From Echinarachnius parma (Eukaryota; Echinodermata; Echinoidea; Clypeasteroida; Echinarachniidae): 64,000 bases of DNA. Location of the stretch: contig JBAMJV010004323.1 in the NCBI GenBank assembly GCA_037951105.1, positions 1 through 64,000 of the forward strand, in the 5' to 3' direction. Under the pieces are notes generated by a model. The model had not been told where the DNA came from. It made no database searches and saw only the letters and a program-made list of their open reading frames with translations. Positions within the stretch are counted from its first letter, which is position 1. Each line of letters starts with the position of its first letter. This document shows positions 21,519-34,450 of this stretch, one piece after another. The translations under genes were made by a program, and so were the position numbers.

Positions 21519-21612
21519 CCCATGAGCTGTTCCTGCTACTCAGTCTGAAGGGAGAGGAGAAGAACAAGTTGGACTTCATCAGGCTTAGGGATGATATCAC
21601 GGCAAGGATAGT
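21519..21612 (+). pseudogene. Decayed copy of exon 5 tail, t2
   Basis: Ctgctactcagtctgaaggg to cacggcaaggata is well preserved and in frame. The donor is ATA/gtataa. No acceptor upstream. Confidence 0.85.
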
Positions 21613-21689
21613 ATAAAGTTGAAATTGATTTTTGATCAGATTTTGCCAAAATAAGCTGTCAATCTTTTGCAAGCCAAAATCTAAAAGTT

Positions 21690-21790
21690 GCCACCAATCA
21701 GCTGGCCCAGCTACTCAGTCTTTAGGAGGAGGAGAACAACAAGTTTGGGACCTCATCAGGCTGAGGGATGATATCACGGCAAGGATAGAA
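21690..21790 (+). pseudogene. Decayed copy of exon 5 tail, t3
   Basis: Starts ccaccaatcagctggccca and ends cacggcaaggata. The donor GT is lost (atagaaagtt), and a stop and indels break the frame. A trace of a fourth copy (atcatggcaaggattgtaaa) lies near 22014. Confidence 0.85.
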
Positions 21791-22456
21791 AGTTAACATC
21801 TGCTCATTTTTTAACAAGATTTTGCCAAGCTGGAAGGAATGCTCCCTAGGGAGTGGAGATGGTGCAAACTATTTGTGCGGGCTGGCGATTTATTCTATGA
21901 CTGTATATCATTATTAAGTTAGAGAGGATTTTTAAAAAGCAATTCAGTTAAATATTATTGAATAAAACATCAACAGTACATTTATTGCTGTACCTGAACT
22001 TCTTAAAAATTACATCATGGCAAGGATTGTAAACTGAGAACTTATTTTTTTAATCAGTATTTACAAAGTTATGTGCCAGGTCGAGGACAAGTTAGAAAAA
22101 CAGAATTTACTTCATATTTAAAATCATAAAAGCAAAGCAAACAGTAAATTTCCTTTTCTGTGTCAACCCCATCTGTGCAGCACTCTGTTTGGTTGGCTCC
22201 TGCATTGAGGTGTTGGACAAAACAAGAGAAGTTCTAAGAAGAAGTTTGGCCCTGAAATAGTGCAGCATAACTTTATAGAACGCAAGATGAAATCTAAACT
22301 GTACATTTAGGATTAAATCTGGGAATAATTTTGGATGTTCTATGACTGGGAATGGGGTACGCTCGTGCTGGTCAGAAGCTATATAAACCGGACACAAGCC
22401 GTAAGGATAAGAGCGATTCAGCTTTTTTTATGTAAAGTAAATTCAACAAAAATGGG

Positions 22457-22527
22457 GGTTACTCAGGAATTGACCCAGCGACCTCCAGACTCCTGCACTA
22501 ATACTCTAAACTACTGAGCTAAAAGCA
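22457..22527 (-). repeat. tRNA-derived sequence
   Basis: On the minus strand, A-box TAGCTCAGTAG (22511-22521) and a degenerate B-box GGGTCAATTCC (22465-22475). D-arm GCTC/GAGT is plausible; the anticodon arm is not. Likely a SINE head. Confidence 0.6.
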
Positions 22528-22939
22528 AATTACCCATGACAGAGAGCATCCCAGGAAAAATTAATATTGACAGGTGTTTATTTACCGGTAATTAGGTGAG
22601 CTTAAAATATCCACCTGTTTTCGTTTATGAATCATCAACAAATTGCAATCACTTTAATAGGCTCCTTCTCGGTTACCAAGGACAAATATTAAATAGACTT
22701 TGAAAATGCAGAAACATACATGTAGGTGATGTAGTCCCATCCAATCAGTAGAAAGAATACTCTGCTTTAAAGCCAGATTGCAGTTAGTTTTTTGTTTGTT
22801 AAAACCAAAATTGATAGATCTTGAAATGTTTTTGTTTGTTTTGGGCCACCTCCATTTTTAATTGGGCCAAATTGGGCCCCAACAATAAAAAAGGTTGATT
22901 TTAATTTTTCTTTGCTCATTTTCATTCATTTAAAAACTT

Positions 22940-23115
22940 CTGTTGATATGCAAAAACTAACAAAGGGTTGATACAATTTGTATAATTGTGATCTGATAAT
23001 GTATATCCACTGAGTGATGTGTGGAAATTCATGGTCATAATTATGGCAGCGTAATGAGCAAAATGAAAAGTGACATTTGCTAACTCATTGCTATTAGTTT
23101 GTACACAGTTGAAAA
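22940..23115. repeat. Decayed MITE, family A fragment
   Basis: Diverged but collinear with the interior of 6352-6740 (tgcaaaaactaacaaagggttg, gtaatgagcaaaatg, gtgacatttgctaactcattg). Ends lost. Confidence 0.65.
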
Positions 23116-23199
23116 GATCCCTGGAAAATGTTCAAATGAAATCATTAATATCTCAATCACAAAGAGAAATTTTGTTAAAACCAGAGCTAGTTTTAGGTT

Positions 23200-24900
23200 T
23201 CTTTTAGTGAAAGGAAAACAACAAGCCTTGAAAGACTAGAGATCTGCAATTGTCGATTCAGAAAAAGATGCTTGATTCTTTTAAAGGAGATAGGTCTACA
23301 AAATCTTGTTGGTAAATGAAAAGAACCATACTCTTTATTTTTACAAGTGATTAGCACATATTGATTTGGGAACATTTTTATTTTCGGATACTTATTCATG
23401 TTTATAATTAAATAAAGTATGTACACTACAAGATATTCAAAACATCAACCATGAATTTGCATTAAAAACCTACATTTTTCAAAACTGTTTACCCAGTCAG
23501 ATACTGTTAGCCGTCAGCAAATTTGCACCCATGATATGCAATGTAATGTCATTGAACAAATTAAATGAGTTTAGGAGAGCTTCCGAGAAAGGTTCTGAAT
23601 TTAAAGCAATGCTGTTTGTACTTTATACACTTCAGCCTCACTAACATCCAAGATTTTGTTTTTTTTAACTAATTCAACCAATAAATGAAAACTGTGAACT
23701 TGAAGTTCTTTTATGTGCAGTGCATCAACTAGTTTTGAATTTAGAAATTTACATACCGGTAGTAGCCAGGCTTTGTAAATGTGAAACATTTAATGTCATC
23801 CCAGTTGCCTCTTAACCCGTTCCCTTTGAGTTTCCGAAATCCCCTTTGTACACAACCCACATGGTTCCCATAGTCAAGAGATTAAAGGTACTCATCACAA
23901 GCTTTCATTTGATGCCTTTCTCTGAAAAAAATGGTCAATAATTGGCAAAGATATGTTTGTTTCAATTTTACAAACATGTACATTAAGTCTTTTACACACA
24001 TTGTGTGAACTTACAATGCCAATTTCTTCAAAACATGGATTACCGACAAGTGCAGGGTTTTGTTATATTCAGTCACATATACCTTTAAACCTACTTCTGA
24101 GAACTAGCCTCCAAGATGCTGAAACTGGACATATTCTAGGGAGGATGTTGCAAATTATGGCAGATTCAACAGTAGCACTTCCCAAGTGAAATGGAGGGAA
24201 GTTCAAAAGTCACTAATCTCAAAAAACCCACTTTGTGCATGAATGTCAGTGATTTTGGATAAAAACGGAATATGATACCCTTAACAGTCCCTTAAGCAGT
24301 TTACTGAACCCCATTACACAAGAAGGCACATTCATTCAAATTTCCTGTCATGTTTCAATGTTCCTTTATAGTTCTATATATACCAAGTATTGTTTTGAAG
24401 CCTAGTTTTAGAGAGAGGGCATCAGTAAATTTGTAACTTCCTAGTTCTTTTAATATACACGTGTCTGCATTACAAATGAACCATGAAAATACACTCTTTG
24501 GGAATACATCTCACATGAGTTAGAAATGTTACCAAATATATATTCTATAATTGAAAATTCATTCTTTCTTCGTGTGCAATTTTTGCTTTCCATTATCATA
24601 TCTGCAGGATCACAAGGGCATGAATTTAAAAAAAATTCAAACTGTTTTTCCAATTTCAAATTCTGCATTCGACATCTAGACACTAGACAGCTAGCTAGGC
24701 ACAAATTTATACTCAACATCTTTATTAGAAAGAACTGTTAAATGTTTCTTCAAAATATCTGCTTATTCGCAGAAACTGTTATCAAGTTTTAACAAGAATT
24801 CAGAAAAAATGAAATACATTGTAATTGTATGTACACTATTTTCTTGATTACATCTACATGTAGTATGTATCAGCTATAGGCAAAACATTTTAAAGGCAAT
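23200..24900. other. Intron 5, part: AT-rich, no recognisable feature
   Basis: I see no exon remnant, inverted repeat or tandem array here, apart from a short dispersed fragment near 23811-23885 (taacccgttccctttgagtt) that recurs in inverted form at 18305-18390 and 48125-48192. Confidence 0.5.
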
Positions 24901-24904
24901 TCGG

Positions 24905-25015
24905 ATTTGTAAATCAGATGCGCGGTGCCATCTTGTGCACGCCTTGTGCACGGTGCGTAATGTACAGTACTTGCTCAGAGCTGTGCAGTGTGCACAAACT
25001 AGCCTAGTCCAAAAT
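24905..25015. repeat. Dispersed repeat (GTGCCATCTTGTG family), copy 1
   Basis: Aaatcagatgcgcggtgccatc to gtgcacaaactagcct recurs at 44760-44870. Confidence 0.75.
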
Positions 25016-25720
25016 AGAGAACAGCGGTGTGGCATACTCATTGCCTATTGGAATGCTAGAAATTAACATTTTTGCCTCGTGGCCCAGTCGAGCAAGTAAA
25101 AACAAGATTTTTCAACTTCTAGTGGCTCAAAACCTATATATCTGCTGGCCCCAAACAAAGAAAAACATAACAAATTCTGTTACATTTGCTTGCCCGATCG
25201 GGCCAGTAGAATTTATGATCAATGAAATTTGGTGGCCCAAAGCTAATTTTTAGTGGCCCCGGGCCAGCGGGCCTATGCTAATTTCGAGCACTGCGGCTAT
25301 TGGAGGGTTCAACCTGCACCTTTAATTGATTCCAGCCCAAGGTATTTTGAGGCTCAGTCCTCAATAGGTCCGTTCATAACTGTTTTTTATTTTGTTGTAA
25401 CTTTCATTCTCAAAAGGTTCAGATGAAAATATTTTCTGGACCAGTCCTGAAAGTGTTCAACCCCTTTGTTTCTCTCTGTACCTTGACTCTTATCATGATA
25501 TATTTCAGAGACATTGATCCATTTTTGTCCATGTTTAATGAAAACCAGGAACACAAACAAATGTATTAACCATTGAAGATGAAATGATTTTGATATACAT
25601 GAAATGATTTACGTAAGTCACATTCTCCATCATTCAAACCCCAAGATTTCCGGGACTAGTCCTGAATGGATTAAAGAAACTTTCATTATCTTTCCTTTTT
25701 ATATATCTGCTCCATTTCAG

Positions 25721-25908
25721 GAACACAACAATGCAGTACCCGAGTTTGTGATTCCAGTCATGAACATCATTGAGAAGTACGCTGTCATCGTCACCAGGTA
25801 CCTGATCGCCGGGGAAGAGGGACACGAAAAGGGCGTCATTCGCTTCTCGGCCGGTCCCACAATGCACTACCTTAGCCAGACGCTGGACGCTGCCAGCAAG
25901 AAAGAAAT
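25721..25908 (+). CDS. ACP6: ACP6-like exon 6 (residues 289-351)
   Basis: 62 codons plus two bases, starting EHNNAVPEFVIPVMNIIEKY and ending SQTLDAASKKE. It corresponds to the helical cap region of ACP6 between the YPN block and the HD motif, including the conserved GP.(L/M)H (here AGPTMHYL). The acceptor is tgctccatttcag and the donor is AT/gtgagt. The leftover AT plus the first C of exon 7 makes Ile351. No internal stop. GC content is visibly higher than in the surrounding intron. Confidence 0.92.
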
Positions 25909-26007
25909 GTGAGTTCAAACAAAATTCATGCATGTATTTCTCTCTTTCTCATAATAATAGTTCAGATTCTTCTTCTTCTTCTGGTTAATCTGCCTCCTTC
26001 AATTTTG

Positions 26008-26250
26008 GGGATACATATTGTGGCATGTTCGCCTGACTTCAAATCACGGGACTCGAGTCCAGAACCCCAATTGATGGCCCTTCATTAATGTCCTACAGCA
26101 AGGCATTTACAAGTAATCCACATTGCTGTCCAGGATTATAGATAAATACATGGTCAGATGTAAATTGTGTTTGTAATGTTTGTTTGCTCCCAGATTGTGC
26201 TCAAGATATTTGTGCGGGTATGTACTTGATGACCAAGGATAATAATATTG
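26008..26250 (+). repeat. Decayed SINE, copy 2
   Basis: Collinear with the SINE at 36275-36560 (gactcgagtccagaacccc, agcaaggcattta, atccacattgct, tttgtgcgggt). The tRNA head is strongly decayed. Confidence 0.6.
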
Positions 26251-26459
26251 TGCCTCTAAAATGTTTCTCATTCCCTATCCCTTGAGAACAATGCAAACAG
26301 CATGGAAAGGGATTACAAACATGTCATTATCAGTTTTGCCAGGTTCCTTTATACTACCTCAGTCATCTAATAAAGGAAAGAGAGAGAAAAAATGAAGACT
26401 TAGTAATTATGACAATATTTCAACAGTACTATTTAATATACTTGTCCATCAGGGAAAAA

Positions 26460-26640
26460 ATTAATATTTATTTTTAGGGGGCTCCTTTTCAAGCTTGCCT
26501 GCATGAAAATAACGCTCTAACATTTGTTTTGCATTGAACCCTAGATGCAAAATTACAGGTGCTCTTTTATGATTTTGGGGGGCTCTTTTTGGCATTTTGG
26601 TGGAGAATTCGCCCCGAGCCCCAGGGTATTTTGTCACTGG
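26460..26640. repeat. Fragment of dispersed ggggctc-rich repeat
   Basis: Gggggctccttttc, ttttggggggctctttttgg and cgccccgagccccaggg. Related short pieces occur near 43640-43740 and 53060-53220. Confidence 0.45.
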
Positions 26641-27726
26641 TGTCCATGATTTAGTAGGTGTGGCAGTATTAATATCAAAGAGTGCTGATTCATCCAGATT
26701 GTTCAGGAACTCATCTTGTAACATGTAGATGCCTCCAAGGTCTTATTAGGATTCATGACAAGCACGAGAGAATAGCCACACATTTACAAAAATTAAAATG
26801 ATACCTTTCTTTTGATGATTGTAGGTGTGTCTCAATATGATCTGGTCAGAGATGATTAGGAGATTAGTATACCTGTGTATGGTGACCTCTATAGACAGGT
26901 TCCAAATGGTTGTTTTTCTCTGCAGGACATCATTTTTTTGGCCACTATAGGCAGGTTTGATTGTTCTCTCAAGATATTTTCGTAATTTATAAACAGGTTT
27001 TTCTGCTGCTGGCGATAATTGTTACTCTACTAATGGGTCATTCCATGTCAAATCACCCAATGGATTTCATCGTACCCCCTTCAAATTTGTTCATATTTGG
27101 TGTGTATGATATTTCAACCTTTCAAAGCACAAATATTTAAATTTTATCCCAATCCGCCCAACGGTTTTGGCGCTATGGGCGATTCTTTGGGGGTAGTTTT
27201 GTCAAAAATGGGCGTGGGCACTGTTTTTCAAATCGCCATTGTCCGTTAAGCGTTGGGTCAATTTATTTTTTAATGGTGTCATTGGACTGGAGATGTTATA
27301 TGCAATCCATTTATGCCATTTGTTTTCATGCATGAGCGAGTTTGGATACGATAACCTTTGACCTTAGGCTTCAACCTTCCGTTTTACCTCGTGGATCAAA
27401 TAATTTTGAGAATTTTTTTGGCTTAAATCTTGGCTTGATATAATATCTACAACATATGAAAGAATTGGAGATGTATTATTTCTTGTTTTTTCTACAGCCT
27501 TGTTTTAAGTTTGCAAATTTCATGTAAAATTGAATTATTTTAGACCTACACCCATGTCCAAGAATTCTATAGGGGTGTATTGTATGAAAAAGACCTTTTC
27601 AAAGTCAGGATTAGAGCCTATTCACACTCTGGCTCACCACTGTTAAATAGACCTGCTAATCCCCATACAATAGCAATCCAGACAAATGACATTCTAATGA
27701 TACCACATGTTTCCAACCTGACAATG

Positions 27727-27834
27727 GCCCTGTTGCAGAAAGAGATAAATCAATTGTGAGTCAGATCATATGTTCTAAATGCACAAATCTGATTGGTTGA
27801 AACGCAGAAAATGTCTCTCTCTGCAACAGGGCCT
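27727..27834. repeat. Palindromic element nested in the left arm
   Basis: Ggccctgttgcagaaagaga faces tctctctctgcaacagggcc. The mirror copy is in the right arm near 28780-28883, and a related element is at 31715-31898. Confidence 0.85.
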
Positions 27835-28340
27835 AGGTGGAGATGTTTTCTTGAATAAAATCTTTCAAGTTCAAATTATTGCAAACTTGTACATCAATTA
27901 TGAAAGCAAATATCTACAGGTATCCCTTTTCAATTAATTTAATGTTTCTATGCAACAGAAATTCATGCAATAGTAACATGATTTGCAATTGTAAACATTC
28001 AACCCTGATTATTTCCAACTAAACCAAACACAAAAACAATGCTGTTTGATATTCCACTCATTTTGATTTTAATGGCACTTGTTTTTAAATGCATTAATTG
28101 CAATAAAAAAACAGTGCAATTTGAAATTTAACAAACCATAAATAATGCATTAAGCAAATGTGATGATTCACAGAAATGGACAGGCATGCGCAAGTTCTTG
28201 TGACTTTTGAAATTAGGTCATTTGTCTTTAATCTAAGCTCTTTCATAGCATGAAGAGATAAGTATCTCTGATTTTCACACATAGTGTACGAAACAACTGT
28301 AGAAATATTGTGGTAAGATTGGTTATAAAATTATGAGCAG

Positions 28341-28760
28341 TTGTCTAGAGGGTAGTTACTGTTTGTGTTTGGTATAGTTGGAAAGAATCAGGTTTGAATT
28401 TGTACAGATTGCAAATCATGTTAATATTGCATGAATTTCTGATGCATAGAAACATTAAATTCATTGAAAAGGGATACCTGTAGATATTTGCTTTCATAAT
28501 TGATGTACAAGTTTGCAATTTGAACTTGAACTTGAAAGATTTTATTCAAGTTGTCTAGAGGGTAGTTACTGTTTGTGTTTGGTATAGTTGGAAAGAATCA
28601 GGTTTGAATTTGTACAGATTGCAAATCATGTTAATATTGCATGAATTTCTGATGCATAGAAACATTAAATTCATTGAAAAGGGATACCTGTAGATATTTG
28701 CTTTCATAACTGATGTACAAGTTTGCAATTTGAACTTGAACTTGAAAAATTTTATTCAAG
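28341..28760. repeat. 210-bp tandem duplication inside the 2550-bp element
   Basis: 28341-28550 and 28551-28760 are nearly identical (both start ttgtctagagggtagttact and end ttttattcaag). The duplication includes the inner end of the right arm. Confidence 0.95.
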
Positions 28761-30919
28761 AAAAGATCTCCACCTAGGCCCTGTTGCAGAGCGAGACATT
28801 TTCTGCATTTCAACCAATCAGATGTGTGCATTTAGAACATTTGATCTGACTCACAATTGATTTATCTCTTTCTGCAACAGGGCCATTGTCAGGTTGGAAA
28901 CATGTGGTATCATTAGAATGTCATTTGTCTGGATTGCTATTGTATGGGGATTAGCAGGTCTATTTAACAGTGGTGAGCCAGAGTGTGAATAGGCTCTAAT
29001 CCTGACTTTGAAAAGGTCTTTTTCATACAATACACCCCTAAAGAATTCTTGGACATGCGTGTAGGTCTAAACTAATTCAATTTTACATGAAATTTGCAAA
29101 CTTAAAACAAGGCTGTAGAAAAAACAAGAAATAATACATCTCCAATTCTTTCATATGTTGTAGATATTATATCAAGCCAAGATTTAAGCCAAAAAAATTC
29201 TCAAGATTATTTGATCCACGAGGTGAAACGGAAGGTCGAAGCCTAAGGTCAAAGGTTATCGTATCCAAACTCGCTCATGCATGAAAACAAATGGCATAAA
29301 TGGATTGCATATAACATCCCCAGTCCAATGACACCATTAAAAAATAAATTGACCCTACGGTTAACGGACAATGGCGATTTGAAAAACGGTGCCCACGCCC
29401 ATTTTTGACAAAACTACCCCCGAAGAATCGACCATAGCGCCAAAACCGTTGGGCGGATTGGGCTAAAACTTAAATCTTTGCGCTTTGAAAGGTTGAAATA
29501 TCATACATACCAAATATTAGCAAATTTGAAGGGGGTACGATGAAAATTTTCACTTTTTTGGGGTGATTTGACATGGAATGACCCTAATTTTAAATAAGTA
29601 AACCAAAAATAAAATATTTCTTAATCTAACCGAAGCACTTTCTAAAACCTAACCCTAACCTTCAATATCTAATAATGTAATATATCATTTAATGTACTCA
29701 ATAAATCCTCAGCAATTGTTGTATCACCAAATAATCTGTAAGAATTATCTGAACACGTGTTACTACACTTGGGGAGACTGCATCCCTGTTTATACAGGAG
29801 GCTATATTTAAAGGTGGGGCAGTGTTTACACATGCGGCAATGTGACCTAATATCTGTTTATAGTGATTCATACCTTTTCAAACCTTATTACTATGATCAT
29901 AATTCATTTTATATTTTGAAGATGTTGACAAGCCCAGAAGAATAGCCAGGATGTAGAGATTTCTTGTTGATGTCTGTTTGTACAGGGTCTAAAATAATAG
30001 CCCAGATGCAGAGATTTCTTGGTTTATAACGTGTCAGTGTGTACAGGGTCTACATAGCCCCAAGATCTGAACATGTGTGTGCATTCATACCTTGGGATGT
30101 ATCCTTGTTTTGAGCCCAAACAAGACCGTACTATTTCGGTTTACTATACTGTATACACATAGTCTCCATGGACTCCAGCCCAGGACCAGGACCAGTCCCA
30201 CTTGGGTTAATACAGCAGGCTACTGATTCATTAGTTAACCCTGGATGATTCATGTGGCTAGATATGCATGGTACATTGTATATACATGTATGTGGTCAGA
30301 GCGAAAAGGGCGTTATGTCGATTTTGGGTTAGATTGAGTTATGCATATTTTATCCGATCTTGTAGGATGGAGCCTTCTCTATGTGATGTGACATTTGGGG
30401 AGGGGAAATATTTTAATAATTATCAAACATAAAAGAGTGCTCCTTGACTTTAAAACTAAAAACATGATTATCTCTAAAGTAACAAAAAAACACACTTTGT
30501 AGTGACTAGTGGCTAATGCCCTTCTTTTTCTTATCCTGCGCTATCTGAACTTAGATGTCATATATGATGGCAAGCCCGAAAGAATAGCAAATTTCTTGGT
30601 TTACATACAGTACATACATGTCTGAGATGTTAGTGTCGAAACAGAAGTCACAGGAATGGCCTAAAGATGTCCAGAAGTGTTAGGATTCCTGTCCGGTCTG
30701 TGTCTGCGTAGGTCTAGACAGACAGACCGACGTCAAGGGAGATTTGTCTATAGATTCTAAATAATAACAACAATAGAAAAAGGCAGTTTTTGTGTAGCTT
30801 CAACCATGGGCCATGTCCATGCTTTAATAATAATTCAGCCCACCTGGAGAGGAAATCGGGCTGAGGTGTATCGTCTTGGCCGAGCCTGACCAATTCTGAA
30901 AGGGGAAATCAGGGTGGTT

Positions 30920-31460
30920 TTTATGCCTCCGCCAACGAAGTGGCCGGAGGCATTATGTTTTCGGGTTGTCCATCTCTAGAACCGGTTGATGGATTAATTT
31001 CAAACTTGGTATGAGTGTACATATTGGGGTGACAATGATCTGATTAGATTTTGGAGTTCATGAGGTGAAAGGTCAAGGTCGCAGGACTCAATATATGCCC
31101 CAAAAAACATCCTTCTCACAATATTTCAAGAACCTCAATTTCAAACTTGGAATGAGTTACATACACATCAGGGTGGCAATGATTGGATTAGATTTGGGGG
31201 GTCATGAGGTCAAAGGTCAAGGTCACATGACTCAATATGTATGCAAAAATTGCTTGTAATGGCAAAATCTCAAGAACTGAATGTCAGATTTCAATCTAAC
31301 TTGGTACCTGAATTTTTCTTGGGAGCCAATGTAACCATCAAAGTTTGGGGTCTATGGTCAAGGTCACAGAACTCAAAATATATATATGAAAAAAAAGAAA
31401 AAAATTCAGTGCACGTTATTTTGGGCTTGATATTAAAAATCGCGTCATAGCGGAGGCTTA
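30920..31460. repeat. Dispersed repeat with three about 145-bp subunits containing AGGTCA motifs
   Basis: Opens gcctccgccaacgaagtggc. Subunits share caagaacct/ctgaa, tttcaaacttggtatgagt, gtgacaatgat and tcatgaggtcaaaggtcaag. It closes with gtcatagcggaggctt. Confidence 0.75.
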
Positions 31461-31714
31461 ATTTTCGACTGCGCGCAGTTGAAGATCCATCTAGTTTAAT
31501 CTTTCTTGGATCCTTTTCTATGCGACTGGATAGGGAGACATTAAACAAATAAAAACCCATTTCACTCTTCTGTTGATACCATGAGTCAAACAACAAGGTA
31601 GAAGAGAAGTGTGAAAGCTCCAAGTGATTTAGGTTGAATTTAACATGCATCACTTTAAATAAAATTCACTTTGATTCAGTCACTGTGATACCTCAGAGGG
31701 AATTTATGACCATG

Positions 31715-31898
31715 CAGGGCCCCGATGCAGAGAGAGATACAATCTTATTGTAAGTTACAATTAATTGTAAGTCAGAAAATTTGCGCGTTTCATGACTTTC
31801 ATCCAATCACATTGGCGCATTTAGAGCACACGATCTGACTTACAATCAATTGCAACTTTACAATCAATTGTATAAAGTCTTTCTGCAATGGGACCCTG
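31715..31898. repeat. Palindromic MITE related to 27727-27834
   Basis: Cagggccccgatgcagagag and ctttctgcaatgggaccctg are inverted. The interior carries mirrored ttgtaagt / acttacaatcaattg. Confidence 0.8.
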
Positions 31899-32674
31899 AA
31901 GGGGCAAGATTTTGTATGCTTTCATCACCAGAAGAAGAAAAGACATTATGTAAGCTCTACTCTAACTTATTGCTCGTAGTCCAGGAATCAGGTGTGCCGC
32001 ATGTATCATCCAAACAGGATGACAGTTTCTCAGAGGCTATGTGTTAACGAGACAGCTAAGACTAAGAGACAGTCAGATACTAGAGTATAGGGTTAGGTTT
32101 CACTCAGCTGTGTCTAGTTATCATTTTAACAATGAATACTCTCCCATCCCAGAGGTAATTCAGTGACCTGTTGCCGTAATCCCCTTGACTTGACGGACAA
32201 CAGTTGTTGCGGTTTAATAGCCCAACCACGTTTCGTGGAAGTTGCAACTGTGTGACTTTAACTCTCTTTCAGTGTTTTTTTTGCACATGGGTACAAGACA
32301 CATGTATATTAGTGGAGCTCCAGTATCCCTGGCATGTTGAGAGTTAATCTTACCATTCAGGCAATTTCCGCCCAGGTTTTTCTGGATTGCTGCCAAACAG
32401 TATCTTAAAGTACACAGAATAATTACTTACTGAAACATGAATCGCAACAAAACAATACATCATCTAAAAAGTGAACAAAGACTATAGATGTGTACGATGC
32501 CACAATGTGTATGTACAACATTGTTGTTCATACATGTATGTATTTGTTTGCATTTAGTATTTATGACCAAAGTTATGGGGAATATTCATTCCAGATCCCA
32601 GCTCAACGTTACAAGTTTAATAAAAAACATTTCAGGACAATGCTCGAGTATAATCGGGATACAGAATCAGTAGC

Positions 32675-32890
32675 CCATTTCATAAAACACTTGCAATTGT
32701 TGTAATTTAATAAGTTGCACTACATTGCAACTTTTAAATCAATTGCTTTGCGTAGTTTTGTGCGGCAAACTTGCGTTGGGGGTAAATCGCACGACATTGC
32801 AACTTTTTAATCAATTGTTTTGAATAATTTTGTGCTTTGATTGTATTTCATTGCAACTGAAAATCATTTGTTTTGAATTGTTCTGTGCAG
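32675..32890. repeat. Tandem units of about 80-100 bp (cattgcaact...caattg)
   Basis: Three diverged copies of cattgcaacttttaaatca followed by attgttttgaataattttgtg. Confidence 0.7.
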
Positions 32891-33044
32891 GAAGCTTCAG
32901 GGTTACCCAAGGGCAGGGGATTTTCTTCTCTCCAACTGCATCACTTTTTGATGACGAGTTAAAATGTGTAACAGGTTTCACATGCTGGTCTTCGTCATGA
33001 ACTAGATTTTACGAATGAATCATGATTATGGTTTTAATGTAAAG

Positions 33045-34450
33045 AAACAATTTCAAAAAGATAATAGCTTCCTATGGGAATTAAATAAGTTGGCATTAGG
33101 GGGTCAACTGGTCAATAAAGGATGAATAACAGTTTCAGTGGATTATTGTTCATTTGCGTTGGGTCAGTCACTGATCATTTGATTTGAAACTTCCACACCC
33201 ATGATTCAGACAACCCAGAAAATCAAAACAAATTATGTTTTGGAATCCATTGTTGTGCAAGTATAGCCCCGTGTTCTCACACAAAAATTTCATCGTATAG
33301 CTAATCAGGAGCTGACTAAAGAATCAGCTCCTGATTAGCTATACGACGGAAATTGTCGGAAATTGTGTGTCTGAACGCTCACTTAACGAAACGTCATATA
33401 GCTAATCATTATTAACGAAATGGGGGTTTGAGCATCGTTTTGTACACACTGCGCAGTAGCAAACTGCGCACTTATACGATGTTTCGTGCAGCTGAATGCC
33501 ACCTGTTTTGGGATCTTGTTTTTGTGTGTGTGAACGTTCGGTTAGTTTCGTTAATCATGATTCTTTATACGACGTTTCGTTAGTCATGATTCTTTAGTCA
33601 TGATTAAGGGATGAACATTTTTGTGTGTGAACACGCTGTAGGACATCCTCACTATTAGAGAGCACATTACACATCTATATTATGGTATGATCAAGAAAAT
33701 AATAATGTTGAGATGAAAACTTCCGATGGGAATCAAATAAGTCAGCATTAACGGGTCAATTGGTCAAGATAGGATGAATGAAACTTCCACACCATGATTC
33801 AGATGACACAGAAAATCAAAACAATTATGTTTAGAAATACATTTTTGTGCATTTCAACTGGTCAAGGTAGAGAATAAATAACAGTTCAATGGCTCTTTGT
33901 AAAGTTCTGTCGGTCAGTAACTTCCACCATGATTCAGATGAACTAGAAAAACAAAACATGATGTTTTGAGATCCATTGTTGTCCTGGTACAGGAAATCAT
34001 CACCACTTGAAGGCGCATTTGGCCTTTTTACTACTGGATTATGATAATGATAAACAAATGTTGAAATGATAACTTCCTGTGGGAAACAAACAAGTCAGTG
34101 TAAGGTATCAACTGGTTCCTAGTAGGGAAGAATGATTGTTTGTTTGTTTGTTATTATTTCCATATAACATAAACACCTAAACAATACAGGAACATTCAAA
34201 ACAAAAAGAATAATGAACTTACAAATCATACAAAAATAAGCAAGTATGTCATAAAGATGAGTACAAAGGATATAATAACGAAGATTACAGCTGGATAACC
34301 CATACAACTCTGTAGATCATTATGCTCTACTGCTTGTCTTCCATTGGGATCATGCAATAACAGCTTCATCATGTCACTTGTTAGTCACTGCTTGTTTGAT
34401 ATGAAACGTCCACACTGTGATTCAGAAGACATGTTAATCAAATCAGTCTG
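33045..34450. repeat. Tandem array (cttcctatgggaat...cttccacaccatgattcaga) split by a MITE
   Basis: Blocks agataatagcttcctatggg, ggtcaactggtcaa, ggatgaataacagttt, cttccacacccatgattcag and aaaatcaaaacaaattatg recur near 33050, 33710, 33850 and 34050. The MITE at 33267-33638 is inserted into one unit. Confidence 0.75.
33267..33638. repeat. Foldback MITE, GTGTTCACACAC family, copy 2
   Basis: Flanked by TAG on both sides (33264-33266, 33639-33641). Contains an internal hairpin at 33294-33345 with 22-bp arms and loop ctaaagaa. Confidence 0.9.

Larger units (their letters stand above)
27035..29584. mobile_element. 2550-bp non-autonomous DNA transposon with about 960-bp terminal inverted repeats
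   Basis: Termini GGGTCATTCCATGTCAAATC and GATTTGACATGGAATGACCC are perfect inverted repeats. The 4-bp TAAT at 27031-27034 and 29585-29588 is the apparent target-site duplication. The left arm (to about 27990) and right arm (from about 28610) pair throughout with small divergence. Each arm contains a nested 108-bp palindromic element (27727-27834 and its mirror at about 28780-28883). The spacer carries a 210-bp tandem duplication. No transposase frame is present. Superfamily is not assigned. Confidence 0.92.

Noticed and set aside
25440..25600. Possible decayed copy of the exon 6 acceptor region (atatttcagagacat, ccaggaacacaaacaa)
   Set aside because: Only short matches to the sequence before exon 6 and no exon body; too weak to call.
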